Of a stretch of DNA of 64,000 nt, positions 45,715 through 54,829 are shown piece after piece (position 1 is the first letter of the stretch; each line of letters starts with the position of its first letter). The DNA is taken from positions 1 through 64,000 of the forward strand of contig JAFABB010000002.1 in assembly GCA_023426245.1 (NCBI GenBank), read 5' to 3'. Both the position numbers and the translations under genes were made by a program. This DNA comes from Bacillota bacterium (GTDB taxonomy: Bacteria > Bacillota > UBA4882 > UBA8346). The notes under the pieces are model-generated. The model was given only the letters and a program-made list of their open reading frames with translations. It ran no database searches and was not told where the DNA came from.

Positions 45715-46356
45715 TTATAAATTTTTTAACCTTTCAATGGCGGCCTCAGGATCGGGATCGTGATAAATCAATGTTCCGGCAACAATGACATCGACCCCCG
45801 CAGTAATTAAAGTTTTTGCATTATCCCAAGTCACTCCGCCATCCACTTCAATTTTACAACCATACCCAGAGCTATCAATCATTTTCCTCAGAGATTTTAT
45901 TTTGGGAATCACTTCCGGGATCAATTTTTGACCGCCAAAACCTGGATTTACCGTCATCAATAATACCAAATCGAGAAAAGGTAAAAGATATTCTAAACAA
46001 TCCAGCGGAGTGGCTGGATTAAAAACCAAGCCGGCCTGACAACCATATTCTTTAATTTGTTGTATTAACCGGTGCAAATGATTACTAGCTTCGGCATGGA
46101 CGATAATCCGGTTACTACCCTCTTTAGCATAAAGAGGAACGAAAAATTCAGGATTCTCCACCATCAAATGGGATTCAATCGGTAAATTGGTTATTTTTCG
46201 TATTGTTGAAACAAACATCGGCCCAAAAGTCATATTGGGAACAAAATGGCCGTCCATAATGTCCAAATGGAGCCAGTCCGCTTTGCTGATCTTTTCTACA
46301 GATTCCTCAAGATTTGCGAGATTCGAATTTAAAATGGATGGTGCTAACTCAATCAT
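45715..46356 (-). CDS. rpe: Ribulose-phosphate 3-epimerase
   Basis: 213 residues of the TIM-barrel enzyme that interconverts ribulose-5-phosphate and xylulose-5-phosphate in the pentose phosphate pathway. Motifs: APSILNSNLANLEESVEKI, WLHLDIMDGHFVPNMTFGP (metal-binding His and Asp), ESHLMVENP, VNPGFGGQKLIPEVIPKI and EVDGGVTWDNAKTLITAGVD. It sits 11 bp downstream of rsgA, the usual order in Firmicutes. Confidence 0.95.
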   Translation of the reverse strand: MIELAPSILNSNLANLEESVEKISKADWLHLDIMDGHFVPNMTFGPMFVSTIRKITNLPIESHLMVENPEFFVPLYAKEGSNRIIVHAEASNHLHRLIQQIKEYGCQAGLVFNPATPLDCLEYLLPFLDLVLLMTVNPGFGGQKLIPEVIPKIKSLRKMIDSSGYGCKIEVDGGVTWDNAKTLITAGVDVIVAGTLIYHDPDPEAAIERLKNL

Positions 46357-46367
46357 CAGACATGCTC

Positions 46368-47249
46368 CTAACGGTAACGATTATCCCATTGTTTCTTGAT
46401 TTCCTGAAGTAATTCGATATAAATCTGATAACGTAGTTCTAAAATATGCCCTGTCCCAACAGCCTGCTTAACTTGACAACCGGGTTCATTCAAATGAATA
46501 CAGGTATTAAACTTACATTTTCCCTGATATTCCCGAAAATCCGGAAAATGCTCCGCCAATTCCTCGGGTCTTATCTCCTTTAAGTCAATCTGTGAAAAGC
46601 CCGGTGTATCGGCAATATAACTATTCTGATTCATCCTGAGCAACTGAACTTCCCGGGTCGTATGTTTTCCGCGGCTAATTTTTTCACTAAGAGTACCGGT
46701 TCTAAGCATAAATCCGGGAGCCACCATATTGACCAAAGCAGTCTTACCCACTCCCGAAGGGCCGGCGAAAACGGTAATTTTCCCCTGAAGAGCCTTACTC
46801 AAAGTCCGCTTCCCCAAATGCGTAAGAACGCTGGTACAGATTACCTGATAACCAAAACCGCGGTAAGTCTCAGCCAAATCCTTCATCTTACCTTTATTTA
46901 CCAAATCGGATTTGTTAAAAACTATCAAATGTGGGATTCCACTGGCCGATGCCAAAACCAAAAACTTAGCAATCAGGATATCGCTAGGATCCGGGTTTTG
47001 ATGGGCAAAAACCAATACAACGCAATTGATATTGGCAATATAAGGGCGCTTTAAGACGGACTCACGTGGTAATATTTCAGTGATAACGCCCTTATCCTTG
47101 GAAATATACTCCACTTTATCCCCCACAAGTAAGCTATCAAAGGTTAATTTTAATTTACCCCGTATCGAACACTCAATTGGCTGCCCGCCTTCTTCAGGTT
47201 CCACATAATAGAAACCGGCAATAGCCCGTACCACTCTTCCAATTGCCAC
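46368..47249 (-). CDS. rsgA: Small-subunit-dependent ribosome GTPase RsgA (YloQ)
   Basis: 293 residues of the circularly permuted GTPase that helps 30S subunit maturation. An N-terminal OB-fold (AIAGFYYVEPEEGG) is followed by the permuted GTPase motifs: NKSDLV (G4), FAGPSGVGKTALVNMV (G1), and DTPGFSQIDL (G3). The C-terminal zinc site has CKFNTCIHLNEPGC, with the expected Cys, His and Cys. It lies between the PASTA kinase gene and rpe, the standard arrangement. Confidence 0.94.
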   Translation of the reverse strand: MAIGRVVRAIAGFYYVEPEEGGQPIECSIRGKLKLTFDSLLVGDKVEYISKDKGVITEILPRESVLKRPYIANINCVVLVFAHQNPDPSDILIAKFLVLASASGIPHLIVFNKSDLVNKGKMKDLAETYRGFGYQVICTSVLTHLGKRTLSKALQGKITVFAGPSGVGKTALVNMVAPGFMLRTGTLSEKISRGKHTTREVQLLRMNQNSYIADTPGFSQIDLKEIRPEELAEHFPDFREYQGKCKFNTCIHLNEPGCQVKQAVGTGHILELRYQIYIELLQEIKKQWDNRYR

Positions 47250-47321
47250 ACCGACTGCCCTCGCTTTTATAGATTATTCCAAACGTAAGCATGAATATTT
47301 TCGTTTTTTTATGCTGACCAA

Positions 47322-48950
47322 TCAATGGGGTGGTCCCGAACTAACAATAAAGTTCATCGCAGTTCCTAGTGGAACTTTATCATAAGGCACCGGTCTTTGA
47401 TCGACAACTACCCCTTCAGAATAAATATTGCTGGGCGTAGCTGTAGCCTGATTGTATACCAGCCCGAGGGAACCCAACTCAGCTCGGACCTCCGATAAAG
47501 GACGTCCAATAAAATTAGGAACCTGGACCATATTCCCTGCTGTCGAATTAATAGTAACCGATACGCTTGCACCCCATTCAATCGTAGTATTTTCAGCGGG
47601 AAGTTGGCGAACAACGGTTCCTTCAGGACTTCCTTGAACCGAAGCGCTAAGAATATCACCGATTTTAAGGCCTACCTCTTCTAAAGCCAATTGAGCTTCT
47701 ACCTGTGTCTTTCCAATTAAATCTGGAACCCGGACCAATTGCGTTCCCCGACTAAGTACCACTTCAACCTGGCTTTGAATTCGTTTTTCTGTCCCCGGTG
47801 CCGGTTTTTGAGAAATAATGGTCCCCAATGGATAATTCGAACTAAAAAGCCGATTCACCACTTTAAGTTCCAATTTAACTTGCGAAAGCTCTGTCCTGGC
47901 TTTATTGACATCTTGTCCAATCAAATTAGGAACAGGAACCACCGCTCTTGGAGGGACAAAGATATCGAAAAAATACAGAAAAACAAAAAATAAAACAAAT
48001 AACCCGCCTATCCCCAGCACAAACCAAAGTAACCAATTGGGATGCCCTTTGGGATGATTATTTTCAGGTACCGTTCGATGCCATACTTGAGTTGGCAAAT
48101 CAACCTCATTAAATAGGCTTGATTCCCGGGTGCTGATGGAATTAACCTGTACAATATCTTTAATCATTGCCAAAGCCGAGGGGTAACGCTTTTCAGTCTC
48201 GCTAGCCATTGCTTTATCAAGAATTAACGAGATGGGCTGCGGAATATCCGTTCGAATTTTCTCTGCCGGTAAATAATTATCCTGAATATGTTTTAAAGCA
48301 ATCGAAACCGTGGTATCCCCTTGAAAAGGTACAACTCCGGTAAGCATTTCATAAAGAACACATCCAAGCGAATATAAATCGGATTGTGGGCCGACAATCC
48401 CGCCCTTGGCTTGTTCAGGTGAAGAATATTGAATCGATCCCACAACGACTCCGGTTTGGGTAAAAGAACTGGCACTAATGGCTCTGGCGATACCAAAATC
48501 AGTAACTTTGACCTGGCCGTCCGGAGTTATCAAAATATTATGAGGTTTTATATCACGGTGTACAATATTGCGCTGATGCGCATGATGAAGGGCTGCTCCT
48601 ATCTGCTTTGTAATATCAAGAGCCCGCTCAAAGGATAAAGGAGCTTCGCTCCGAATAATGTTTTTTAAATTATCACCGGGGATATATTCCATTACGATGT
48701 AGTCTACTCCATCTTCCTGTCCCACATCATAAATACCGACAATATTCGGATGGGATAAACTGGCTGCCGCCCTAGCCTCACGCCGAAAACGTTCAACAAA
48801 TTCAACGTCACTGGCATATTGAGGGCGCAAAATCTTAATTGCTACTGTACGGCATAATAAAGAACACTCTGCTTTATATACTAAAGCCATACCGCCTTCG
48901 CCGATCAATTCCTGCAGGTGGTAGCGGTTACCCAATATTTTGCCGGTCAC
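47322..48950 (-). CDS. prkC: PASTA-domain Ser/Thr protein kinase (PrkC/Stk1 type)
   Basis: 542 residues. Kinase domain 1-270: LIGEGGMALVYKA (glycine loop), VAIKIL (Lys), IVHRDIKPHNILI (catalytic Asp), VTDFGIARA, SPEQAKG. One membrane helix (LLWFVLGIGGLFVLFFVFLY) is at about 305-325, then three extracellular PASTA domains (PVPNLIGQDV, RVPDLIGKTQ, QVPNFIGRPL). Such kinases sense muropeptides or lipid II and control growth, and in spore formers germination. It works with the neighbouring phosphatase and FHA protein and probably phosphorylates IreB. Confidence 0.95.
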   Translation of the reverse strand: MTGKILGNRYHLQELIGEGGMALVYKAECSLLCRTVAIKILRPQYASDVEFVERFRREARAAASLSHPNIVGIYDVGQEDGVDYIVMEYIPGDNLKNIIRSEAPLSFERALDITKQIGAALHHAHQRNIVHRDIKPHNILITPDGQVKVTDFGIARAISASSFTQTGVVVGSIQYSSPEQAKGGIVGPQSDLYSLGCVLYEMLTGVVPFQGDTTVSIALKHIQDNYLPAEKIRTDIPQPISLILDKAMASETEKRYPSALAMIKDIVQVNSISTRESSLFNEVDLPTQVWHRTVPENNHPKGHPNWLLWFVLGIGGLFVLFFVFLYFFDIFVPPRAVVPVPNLIGQDVNKARTELSQVKLELKVVNRLFSSNYPLGTIISQKPAPGTEKRIQSQVEVVLSRGTQLVRVPDLIGKTQVEAQLALEEVGLKIGDILSASVQGSPEGTVVRQLPAENTTIEWGASVSVTINSTAGNMVQVPNFIGRPLSEVRAELGSLGLVYNQATATPSNIYSEGVVVDQRPVPYDKVPLGTAMNFIVSSGPPH

Positions 48951-49104
48951 TTTTTCACCTCAATTCATGCCCATACGCCGATGCTACGAATCCACGGATA
49001 AAATATATTTCAACGCGAAAATAACAGTCTCATCAAGCTATTTATGTGTATGATTATAATATTTAAAGTAAAATTCGCCATTTATACAACAAATCCTGCT
49101 ATAT

Positions 49105-49797
49105 TTATACTTCGATAACAATTACCGAAATATTATCGGTTCCACCATCCGTATTAGCTTGTTCGACCAGCTGATCGGCGATGATTTGGGGCGCTTTTCC
49201 CGACATTAAAATTTCTTTAATTTTTCTTTCATCAACAATGCCGGTAAGGCCGTCACTACATAATAAAAACTTATCACCTGAATGAATTGAAAAGGAATTA
49301 ACTTCAAATTCCAAATGGCCTTCCGTACCAAGAGCCCTGGTTAAAACGTTTCTTTGCGGATGAATCTTGGCTTCTTCTTCAGTAATACTGCCATTCTTAA
49401 TTAACTCAGCCACAAAAGAATGGTCATTTGTTAATTGAACAAGATTCCCTTCGGTCAATTGATATATTCTACTGTCACCCAAATGAGAAACAAAAGCTCG
49501 ATTCGTTTTAAGGAATAAAATGGCGACCGTTGTGCCCATACCTGAAAATTTTTCATTTTTTTCCATTTCCTCCAAAATAGCGGAATTCGCGCTTAAAACC
49601 GCCCTTCGAAGGCTTGCCACCGGATCAGCATCCATTTCAACAGCCAAAATAGTCTCTACTGCTATAGCACTAGCAACTTCTCCGGCTTGATGACCACCCA
49701 TTCCATCGGCGATTACAAATAAAGTGTCCCGATACCCAAAGGTATCTTCATTTTGTTCTCTAACTTTCCCTTTATCAGTTTTAGCGCCAACTTCCAT
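49105..49797 (-). CDS. prpC: PP2C-family protein phosphatase (PrpC/Stp type)
   Basis: 230 residues. Metal-dependent Ser/Thr phosphatase motifs: GAKTDKGKVREQNEDTF, VIADGMGGHQAGEVASAIAV, FVSHLGDSRIYQL, FLLCSDGLTGIVDERKI and GTDNISVIVIEV, which hold the conserved Asp ligands. It reverses phosphorylation by the neighbouring PASTA kinase. The gap to the kinase gene is 154 bp, wider than the usual overlap in Firmicutes, so the two may have separate promoters. Confidence 0.95.
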   Translation of the reverse strand: MEVGAKTDKGKVREQNEDTFGYRDTLFVIADGMGGHQAGEVASAIAVETILAVEMDADPVASLRRAVLSANSAILEEMEKNEKFSGMGTTVAILFLKTNRAFVSHLGDSRIYQLTEGNLVQLTNDHSFVAELIKNGSITEEEAKIHPQRNVLTRALGTEGHLEFEVNSFSIHSGDKFLLCSDGLTGIVDERKIKEILMSGKAPQIIADQLVEQANTDGGTDNISVIVIEV

Positions 49798-49833
49798 AGC
49801 CTCACTCCCAATCTTTGTCCTCCAAAGTCCAGG

Positions 49834-50331
49834 TCAACCTTTTTCTAAGTTAACCTTAATCAGCGTTTCCCCGATTTTAATGAGATCTCCGGAAGATAGT
49901 GTCCTTTTTTTTATGACAACTGCCCCATTTACCCGGGTTCCATTGGTACTCCCCAAATCCTCCAAAATTAACCGTAGGCCTTTGCGATAAATGATTGCAT
50001 GAAAACGCGACGCTTTAGGATCTCTCAATAATATAGAATTTTCAGGATGTCGCCCCACTCGAATTTCTTGTGTAACAGCAATATATTCCCGTCCTTGATC
50101 GACACCCGAGAGTACTCTAAAAATCCAGCGTGGCTCCTTAACCAAAGGGCTTTCCCGTCTCAAGATTTTCGTTGTTTCCTGTTCATCCATATTTCCAATG
50201 AAAGAGTTCAACGTATTTTTTACTGCGTGCCAGGCCAAAGTATGTTCATGAATCCCGTTTTTGATAAATAATCCTTTCCGCCAGGTTTTTCTTACCTTTA
50301 TTACCTGAAATATTTTATCGATCCAACTCAT
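49834..50331 (-). CDS. FHA-domain phosphothreonine-binding protein
   Basis: 165 residues. The N-terminal 65 residues lack a known domain but contain a Thr pair in EQETTKILRRE, a possible kinase target. The FHA domain (about 75-165) is complete: EIRVGRHPENSILLRDPKAS, RFHAIIYRKGLRL, LEDLGSTNGTRVNGA, with the conserved Arg, Ser, His and Asn residues. It is a likely reader of phosphothreonines made by the PASTA kinase. Its start overlaps the rlmN 3' end by 17 bp. Confidence 0.88.
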   Translation of the reverse strand: MSWIDKIFQVIKVRKTWRKGLFIKNGIHEHTLAWHAVKNTLNSFIGNMDEQETTKILRRESPLVKEPRWIFRVLSGVDQGREYIAVTQEIRVGRHPENSILLRDPKASRFHAIIYRKGLRLILEDLGSTNGTRVNGAVVIKKRTLSSGDLIKIGETLIKVNLEKG

Positions 50332-51355
50332 TTTTACTCCAACCTTTTCCCTGCAGTTGACCGCAGGCTGCCGCCAGATTGGTTCCTCTTTCTTTGCGAA
50401 TTGTCACTTCAATATTGGCTTTCGTTAATTCCGAAACAAAATTACGAACTTGAGCCTGCTTGGATCGGCGTAAACCACTTTTAGGAATAGGATTCAATGG
50501 TATTAAATTTACATGACACAGTGTTCCAGATAAGATTTGAATCAACTTTTGGACATCCTGCGGACGATCATTGACGCCATCGATCATTGTATATTCATAA
50601 GTCACCCGTCTACCCGTAAGTTCAATATATTGGCGAATGGCAGGCATTAATTGATCCAAAGGATATTGTCCGGCTACAGGCATTAATTGTTTTCTCAACT
50701 CATCACTGGCTGCATGAAGAGAAATGGCCAAATTAACTTGAAGAGGCTCTCTTGCAAGCCTGAGAATACCGGGAATAATCCCGCAGGTTGAGATGGTAAT
50801 ATGCCGGGCTCCAATACCCATCCCCTTGGGATCATTGATGATTTTAATCGCTTTTAAGGTCGCATCATAATTGATAAAAGGTTCACCCTGTCCCATCACC
50901 ACGATATTATTAATTTTTTTCCCGCTAAGACGAGTCATAAAAAGGGGTTGATCGATAATTTCAGCTGGTGTCAGATTGCGAATCAAACCATTTTTCCCAG
51001 TGGCACAAAAGCTGCAATTCATACCACAGCCGACCTGGGTGGAAATACAAACAGTTTGGCGATCGCTTTCAGGTATCAAAACACTTTCAATCGTGTTGCC
51101 GTCTTCAAGTTCAAAAAGATACTTAATTGTACCATCTTCATCTACGAATTGGTCTTTTAACTTTAATGAATGAACCAAAATTTGCTGATCATAAAAAAAA
51201 GAACGCAGCTTTTTGGGTAGATCGGTCATTTCCTCCCAATCCCATACTTGCTTTTGGTACATCCATGCGTACACTTGTTCTGCCCGGTATTTCGGTAAAT
51301 CTAATGAAGTAAAAAAGTCTTGGACTTCCTGTAAATATAAACCTTTAATATTCAA
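50315..51355 (-). CDS. rlmN: 23S rRNA/tRNA adenine-C2 methyltransferase RlmN
   Basis: 346 residues of the radical-SAM enzyme that methylates A2503 of 23S rRNA and A37 of some tRNAs. The radical-SAM cluster motif CGMNCSFCATGKNG (CxxxCxxC) is preceded by VCISTQVG. Other motifs are VVMGQGEPFINYDATLKAIK, the SAM-binding ISTCGIIPGI, and SLHAASDELRKQLMPV. The late Cys in GTNLAAACGQL is the expected methyl-carrier Cys. Confidence 0.95.
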   Translation of the reverse strand: MNIKGLYLQEVQDFFTSLDLPKYRAEQVYAWMYQKQVWDWEEMTDLPKKLRSFFYDQQILVHSLKLKDQFVDEDGTIKYLFELEDGNTIESVLIPESDRQTVCISTQVGCGMNCSFCATGKNGLIRNLTPAEIIDQPLFMTRLSGKKINNIVVMGQGEPFINYDATLKAIKIINDPKGMGIGARHITISTCGIIPGILRLAREPLQVNLAISLHAASDELRKQLMPVAGQYPLDQLMPAIRQYIELTGRRVTYEYTMIDGVNDRPQDVQKLIQILSGTLCHVNLIPLNPIPKSGLRRSKQAQVRNFVSELTKANIEVTIRKERGTNLAAACGQLQGKGWSKNELDR

Positions 51356-51450
51356 ATTTTTAACTGCCTCTCCAGGTCTAAAAATTAAAGCATTCTAAAT
51401 CGCTTGAACGAAAATAATTGTAACTCTATCTGACCAAGATAATAATGAGA

Positions 51451-51510
51451 AAGATATACAATATATATAGAATTCGGGCTTCCAAGATGCAGTTATATAC
51501 TGTATATCTT
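51451..51510. repeat. Hairpin element with AAGATATACA/TGTATATCTT arms
   Basis: AAGATATACAATATATATAG (51451-51470) pairs with AGTTATATACTGTATATCTT (51491-51510), 17 of 20 positions matching. The outer arm equals that of the element at 6900-6948. It lies between spo0A and rlmN. Confidence 0.6.
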
Positions 51511-51566
51511 AATGATATTGTAAAGGCTTTATCCAATTCCTTATCATGGAATCTTTAGAGTATTTT

Positions 51567-52367
51567 TTACCCAGCTTTTTCTTCTAATCGTAATTTATCG
51601 GCAATTTTAGCAATAAATGAAGCCGAAGTTGGAAAACGATTTTTTTGATTTTCAAATCCAAAAAAATCTTCCATAAAGTCAGTATTGCCTCTTTCCCAAC
51701 CGATTTCTATCGTATGCCGGATGGCTGATTCCACTCCGCTGGCGGTTGACTGATATTTTTCGGCAATCCTGGGATAAAGATTCTTGGTGATGTTTCCTAA
51801 AACTTCTACCTCTTTGGTGGCAATAATAATTGCATCTCTTAAGTAAGCATATCCACGAAAATGGGCCGGTATTCCCATTTCATGAAATAATTTACTAACC
51901 TCAAGCTCCAATTCATTGGTGGATTTTTCGCGCCGAACCGGCACTGTATAAGTGCCATGTTCATCCTGTACCCGGCCTATCCGAATGGAATTGTTCTTAT
52001 TTACCGTAAATTGACGAATTCTTTCGAATAAATTATTGGCATCGAAAGGTTTTACCATATAATAAGTAGCACCAAGACCTGTCAGCCTCTGAATCATTGC
52101 TTCTTGCTCAAATGCAGTAAGTACAATGACAATCGGCCTTTCGGGAAAATCACTCAGTCTCTCCAAGACCCCGATACCATCTAAATAAGGCATCGTGATG
52201 TCGAGTATCAGTACCTCGGGTTTGGTATTTTCCACCACTTTTAGAGCTTCAAGCCCGTCATAAGCCACTCCTGCCAATTCCATATCATCCTGAAAATCTA
52301 TCAGTTCAGCTAAAGTATTGCATAGTTCATGATTATTATCTGCGATAACAATCTTTACCTTTGGCAT
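51567..52367 (-). CDS. spo0A: Sporulation master regulator Spo0A
   Basis: 266 residues. The receiver domain (1-125) has phosphoacceptor Asp56 (VLILDITMPYLDGIGVLE), Thr in VLTAFEQEA and Lys in YYMVKPFD. The acidic pair reads Asp10-Asn11 rather than Asp-Asp. The Spo0A-specific C-terminal DNA-binding domain (about 150-266) shows GIPAHFRGYAYLRDAIIIAT, ITKNLYPRIAEKYQSTASGV, ESAIRHTIEIGWERGN. It commits cells to sporulation once phosphorylated. The usual upstream gene spoIVB is absent; a GNAT gene is there instead. A near-consensus 0A box lies upstream. Confidence 0.96.
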   Translation of the reverse strand: MPKVKIVIADNNHELCNTLAELIDFQDDMELAGVAYDGLEALKVVENTKPEVLILDITMPYLDGIGVLERLSDFPERPIVIVLTAFEQEAMIQRLTGLGATYYMVKPFDANNLFERIRQFTVNKNNSIRIGRVQDEHGTYTVPVRREKSTNELELEVSKLFHEMGIPAHFRGYAYLRDAIIIATKEVEVLGNITKNLYPRIAEKYQSTASGVESAIRHTIEIGWERGNTDFMEDFFGFENQKNRFPTSASFIAKIADKLRLEEKAG

Positions 52368-52403
52368 GTTGCCCCCTCCTTAAGAAAAAAGTGCTTTAAT
52401 GAT

Positions 52404-52410
52404 TTCGACG
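52404..52410 (-). promoter_or_regulatory. Possible Spo0A binding site (0A box)
   Basis: On the minus strand CGTCGAA matches the TGTCGAA consensus at 6 of 7 positions, about 40 bp before the spo0A start. Spo0A autoregulates through such boxes in Bacillus. A single near match has limited weight. Confidence 0.35.
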
Positions 52411-52522
52411 GGAGAACGGCAATTCCTCTTCTGTAAACTAGACGCTCAATTCTGGAAACCATGATAAAGTAGCTGTTAGAAAGGATAATTTTTTTTTTAT
52501 ATCAATTTGTTATTTCCCAACA

Positions 52523-53059
52523 TTACCCAACCATTTTTTGACAATTCCTTTGATACCGAGTCCCTTTTACCTCCATCAATATGATGTCTTTCCAGTCTTT
52601 TTCGGTTCTGTGCAAAAGGCCGACAGGCCGAAATCCATTTTTAAGATAACAATTGATCGCCCGTTGGTTAAAATCATAAACCCGCAAATAAACCCGGGAA
52701 AAGTTCTTTGCCTGAAAAATATAATTCAAAACCAAACTTACAGCCTCGCTTCCAAGTCCCCGGCCCCAAAATTCCTTCTCGCCGATTCGAATCCGCAGTT
52801 CGGTTTCCCGTTTACTCCAGCAAATATGGTCCAATTCCATATCCCCGATTAAACAACCATCCAGAGTTTCAATTGCAAAAATTTGATAATGGCGATCCGG
52901 AACATTTTCAAGATACCATCGTTCTAAATGAAAAAGATTATCAGGTAGTGTACAATCGACAAAATTCTGCAGTTCTTCGTCAATATTCCATCTAACCATT
53001 TTCGATAAGTCGCTTTTTTGCAGTGGGCGTAGCCGAATATTTTTTCCGATCAGTTCCAT
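52523..53059 (-). CDS. GNAT-family N-acetyltransferase, RimJ/RimL-like
   Basis: 178 residues. Motifs: GKNIRLRPLQKSDLSKMVRW at the start, CLIGDMELDHICWSKRETEL, RIRIGEKEFWGRGLGSEAVS (acetyl-CoA loop), and the late FSRVYLRVYDFNQRAINCYL then KNGFRPVG. RimJ/RimL-like members acetylate protein N-termini or small amines. The substrate is unknown. It follows the ymdB-like gene in orientation, with a gap of about 200 bp containing a small TTACATA inverted repeat. Confidence 0.88.
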   Translation of the reverse strand: MELIGKNIRLRPLQKSDLSKMVRWNIDEELQNFVDCTLPDNLFHLERWYLENVPDRHYQIFAIETLDGCLIGDMELDHICWSKRETELRIRIGEKEFWGRGLGSEAVSLVLNYIFQAKNFSRVYLRVYDFNQRAINCYLKNGFRPVGLLHRTEKDWKDIILMEVKGTRYQRNCQKMVG

Positions 53060-53267
53060 GATATCCCTCCTGAATAATTTCAGTACAGTTTTAATTTGAA
53101 GAAAGCGGCAACATTTGCTGAAATATTGGGGTTATTACGGAACTAATTTTCTGGTTCTATGTCCTTTTTCCTTTAAGCAATTATAGCCAAGTCATTCCCT
53201 TTAATGGAAAGTTGTCAAAACCCATTCTTTAGGTTACATAATCTAAAACTCTTTTTTATGTAACAAG

Positions 53268-54053
53268 TCAACTTTCCATGAGCCTCCGTATTCTTCGAAT
53301 CGAGGTGGTAACGCCCGTATCATCTACATCAAGAATAACCCCGTTGAATTCAATCGGCCCACTGGCAACTTCAAAGCGGGCTGGTAAATGAGTGACAAAT
53401 TTTTTAACCACTATCTCCGGGTCAATTCCAAGTACCGAATTGAAAGGTCCCGTCATCCCTACATCGGTGATATAACCGGTTCCTTTCGGAAGTATTCGCT
53501 CATCTGCAGTCGTGATATGAGTATGGGTGCCAAGAACTGCTGTCGCTTCCCCATCCGTATACCATCCAAGAGCCATTTTCTCCGAGGTTGCCTCGGCATG
53601 AAAGTCGATAATAATAATATTGGTCTTCTTCTTAATTTCCGCTATACACTCATGAGCTGTTTGAAAGGGACAGGCGAGAGGATCCAAAAATACCTGTCCC
53701 AGAATATTAACAACGCCCACCCGTACACCTTTTGGGGTTTCTGCAATATAATAACCTTCTCCGGGAGTTCCACCCGGATAATTAGCCGGCCTGATAAGCC
53801 GTCTTTCACGTTCCAAAACCTGATAAATTTCTTTATTATCCCACGTATGGTTGCCCATAGTAATTACGTCGACTCCGGCGGTAAGCAGCTCTTGGCAGAC
53901 CTCCCGGTTAATCCCGAATCCTCCGGCAGAATTTTCTCCATTGGCTATAATGAGGTCAATATTTTCCGAACGAATCAGCTCCGGTAAGTATGTTTTCACC
54001 GCTCTGCGACCGGGCCGGCCCACGATATCCCCAATAAAAAGTATTTTAACCAA
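53268..54053 (-). CDS. ymdB: YmdB-type metallophosphoesterase (TIGR00282 family)
   Basis: 261 residues. Metal-site motifs: ILFIGDIVGRPGRRAVKTYL, IANGENSAGGFGINREV, DVITMGNHTWDNKEIYQVLE, DFHAEATSEKMALGWYTDGE and VLGTHTHITTADERILPKGT, the set of Asp, Asn and His ligands of a binuclear phosphoesterase. In Bacillus subtilis, YmdB hydrolyses cyclic nucleotides and affects biofilm and motility decisions. It sits upstream of spo0A and downstream of rny, the usual neighbourhood. Confidence 0.93.
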   Translation of the reverse strand: MVKILFIGDIVGRPGRRAVKTYLPELIRSENIDLIIANGENSAGGFGINREVCQELLTAGVDVITMGNHTWDNKEIYQVLERERRLIRPANYPGGTPGEGYYIAETPKGVRVGVVNILGQVFLDPLACPFQTAHECIAEIKKKTNIIIIDFHAEATSEKMALGWYTDGEATAVLGTHTHITTADERILPKGTGYITDVGMTGPFNSVLGIDPEIVVKKFVTHLPARFEVASGPIEFNGVILDVDDTGVTTSIRRIRRLMES

Positions 54054-54139
54054 AATTACCTCCTGCTTTGGCTGGTCGAATTTTCAACCAAAAAAGTCGA
54101 AAAACCAAATCGTGAATATAACCAAGCTTTAAGAAAATC

Positions 54140-54166
54140 AGGACCATTGAAATAATCAATGGTCCT
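54140..54166 (-). terminator. Terminator of the gene at 54190
   Basis: 10-bp perfect stem AGGACCATTG (54140-54149) with CAATGGTCCT (54157-54166), loop AAATAAT, followed on the minus strand by GATTTTCTT. About 20 bp beyond the stop codon. Confidence 0.75.
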
Positions 54167-54189
54167 AGAGATTGAATCTACCCTAAATA

Positions 54190-54726
54190 TTATTTGTGCA
54201 AATTCGCCCGATTAAATACCAATACCCGTCCTTCTTCCCGAAAACCAATCAGCCGTTTTTCCTGCCGCGAGTCTTTTAAATCCTCCAGCATATGCTCAAT
54301 CATTTCTTCTTGAAGGACTGTATCCTCTTCTTGCAAAGAGTCTTCTTGGTCCAGCATTAAATAATCTTCGAAGAATTGGTGAATCACACCTGTAATAAGC
54401 GTTATTTCCTCTTGAGAAAGGGTTTCGATATCGCGGACAATTTCCAAAAATGTCAAATTGTCATATCCGGTATGATTAATTTCGATAATACCGGATTCCC
54501 TTTCTTGCAGCATAGTCAGATTATTCAGACTCAATAACAACTGTTCTCTAAAGGGCTTAAGCTCTTCATCCGTAAATGACTTAACCAGCACAAACGAAAA
54601 CAGCAATGTTTTTTGTTCCGGATCAAAACGAACCGACCCGATCTCAGGATACCGTACAAGCAAAAATGCGATCAAACTCATCGAGTTAGAGAAGGATTCT
54701 CCCTCTTTCCAGAAGATGCCTTTCAT
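54190..54726 (-). CDS. Uncharacterised protein between rny and ymdB
   Basis: 178 residues from the ATG at 54726 (GGGGGAGG upstream; the frame opens 30 bp earlier). The N-terminal half is alpha/beta (MSLIAFLLVRYPEIGSVRFD, LLFSFVLVKSFTDEELKPFR), then a strongly acidic, Gln/Glu-rich helix (DYLMLDQEDSLQEEDTVLQE to EHMLEDLKDSRQ). No family is recognised. The position directly after rny suggests a link with RNA or membrane-associated regulation, but that is only context. Confidence 0.7.
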   Translation of the reverse strand: MKGIFWKEGESFSNSMSLIAFLLVRYPEIGSVRFDPEQKTLLFSFVLVKSFTDEELKPFREQLLLSLNNLTMLQERESGIIEINHTGYDNLTFLEIVRDIETLSQEEITLITGVIHQFFEDYLMLDQEDSLQEEDTVLQEEMIEHMLEDLKDSRQEKRLIGFREEGRVLVFNRANLHK

Positions 54727-54829
54727 GATTCCTCCCCCTTCCAGAAGAGATAACACTTTATTGTTATTATTATAGTAAACTCTTCATCCGGCGTGCTAAG
54801 GAATTGTCATAATCTGCACGTCAGTTGGA

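Noticed and set aside
53388..53987. 199-residue open frame opposite the ymdB-like gene
   Set aside because: Antisense shadow of a gene with full catalytic motifs.
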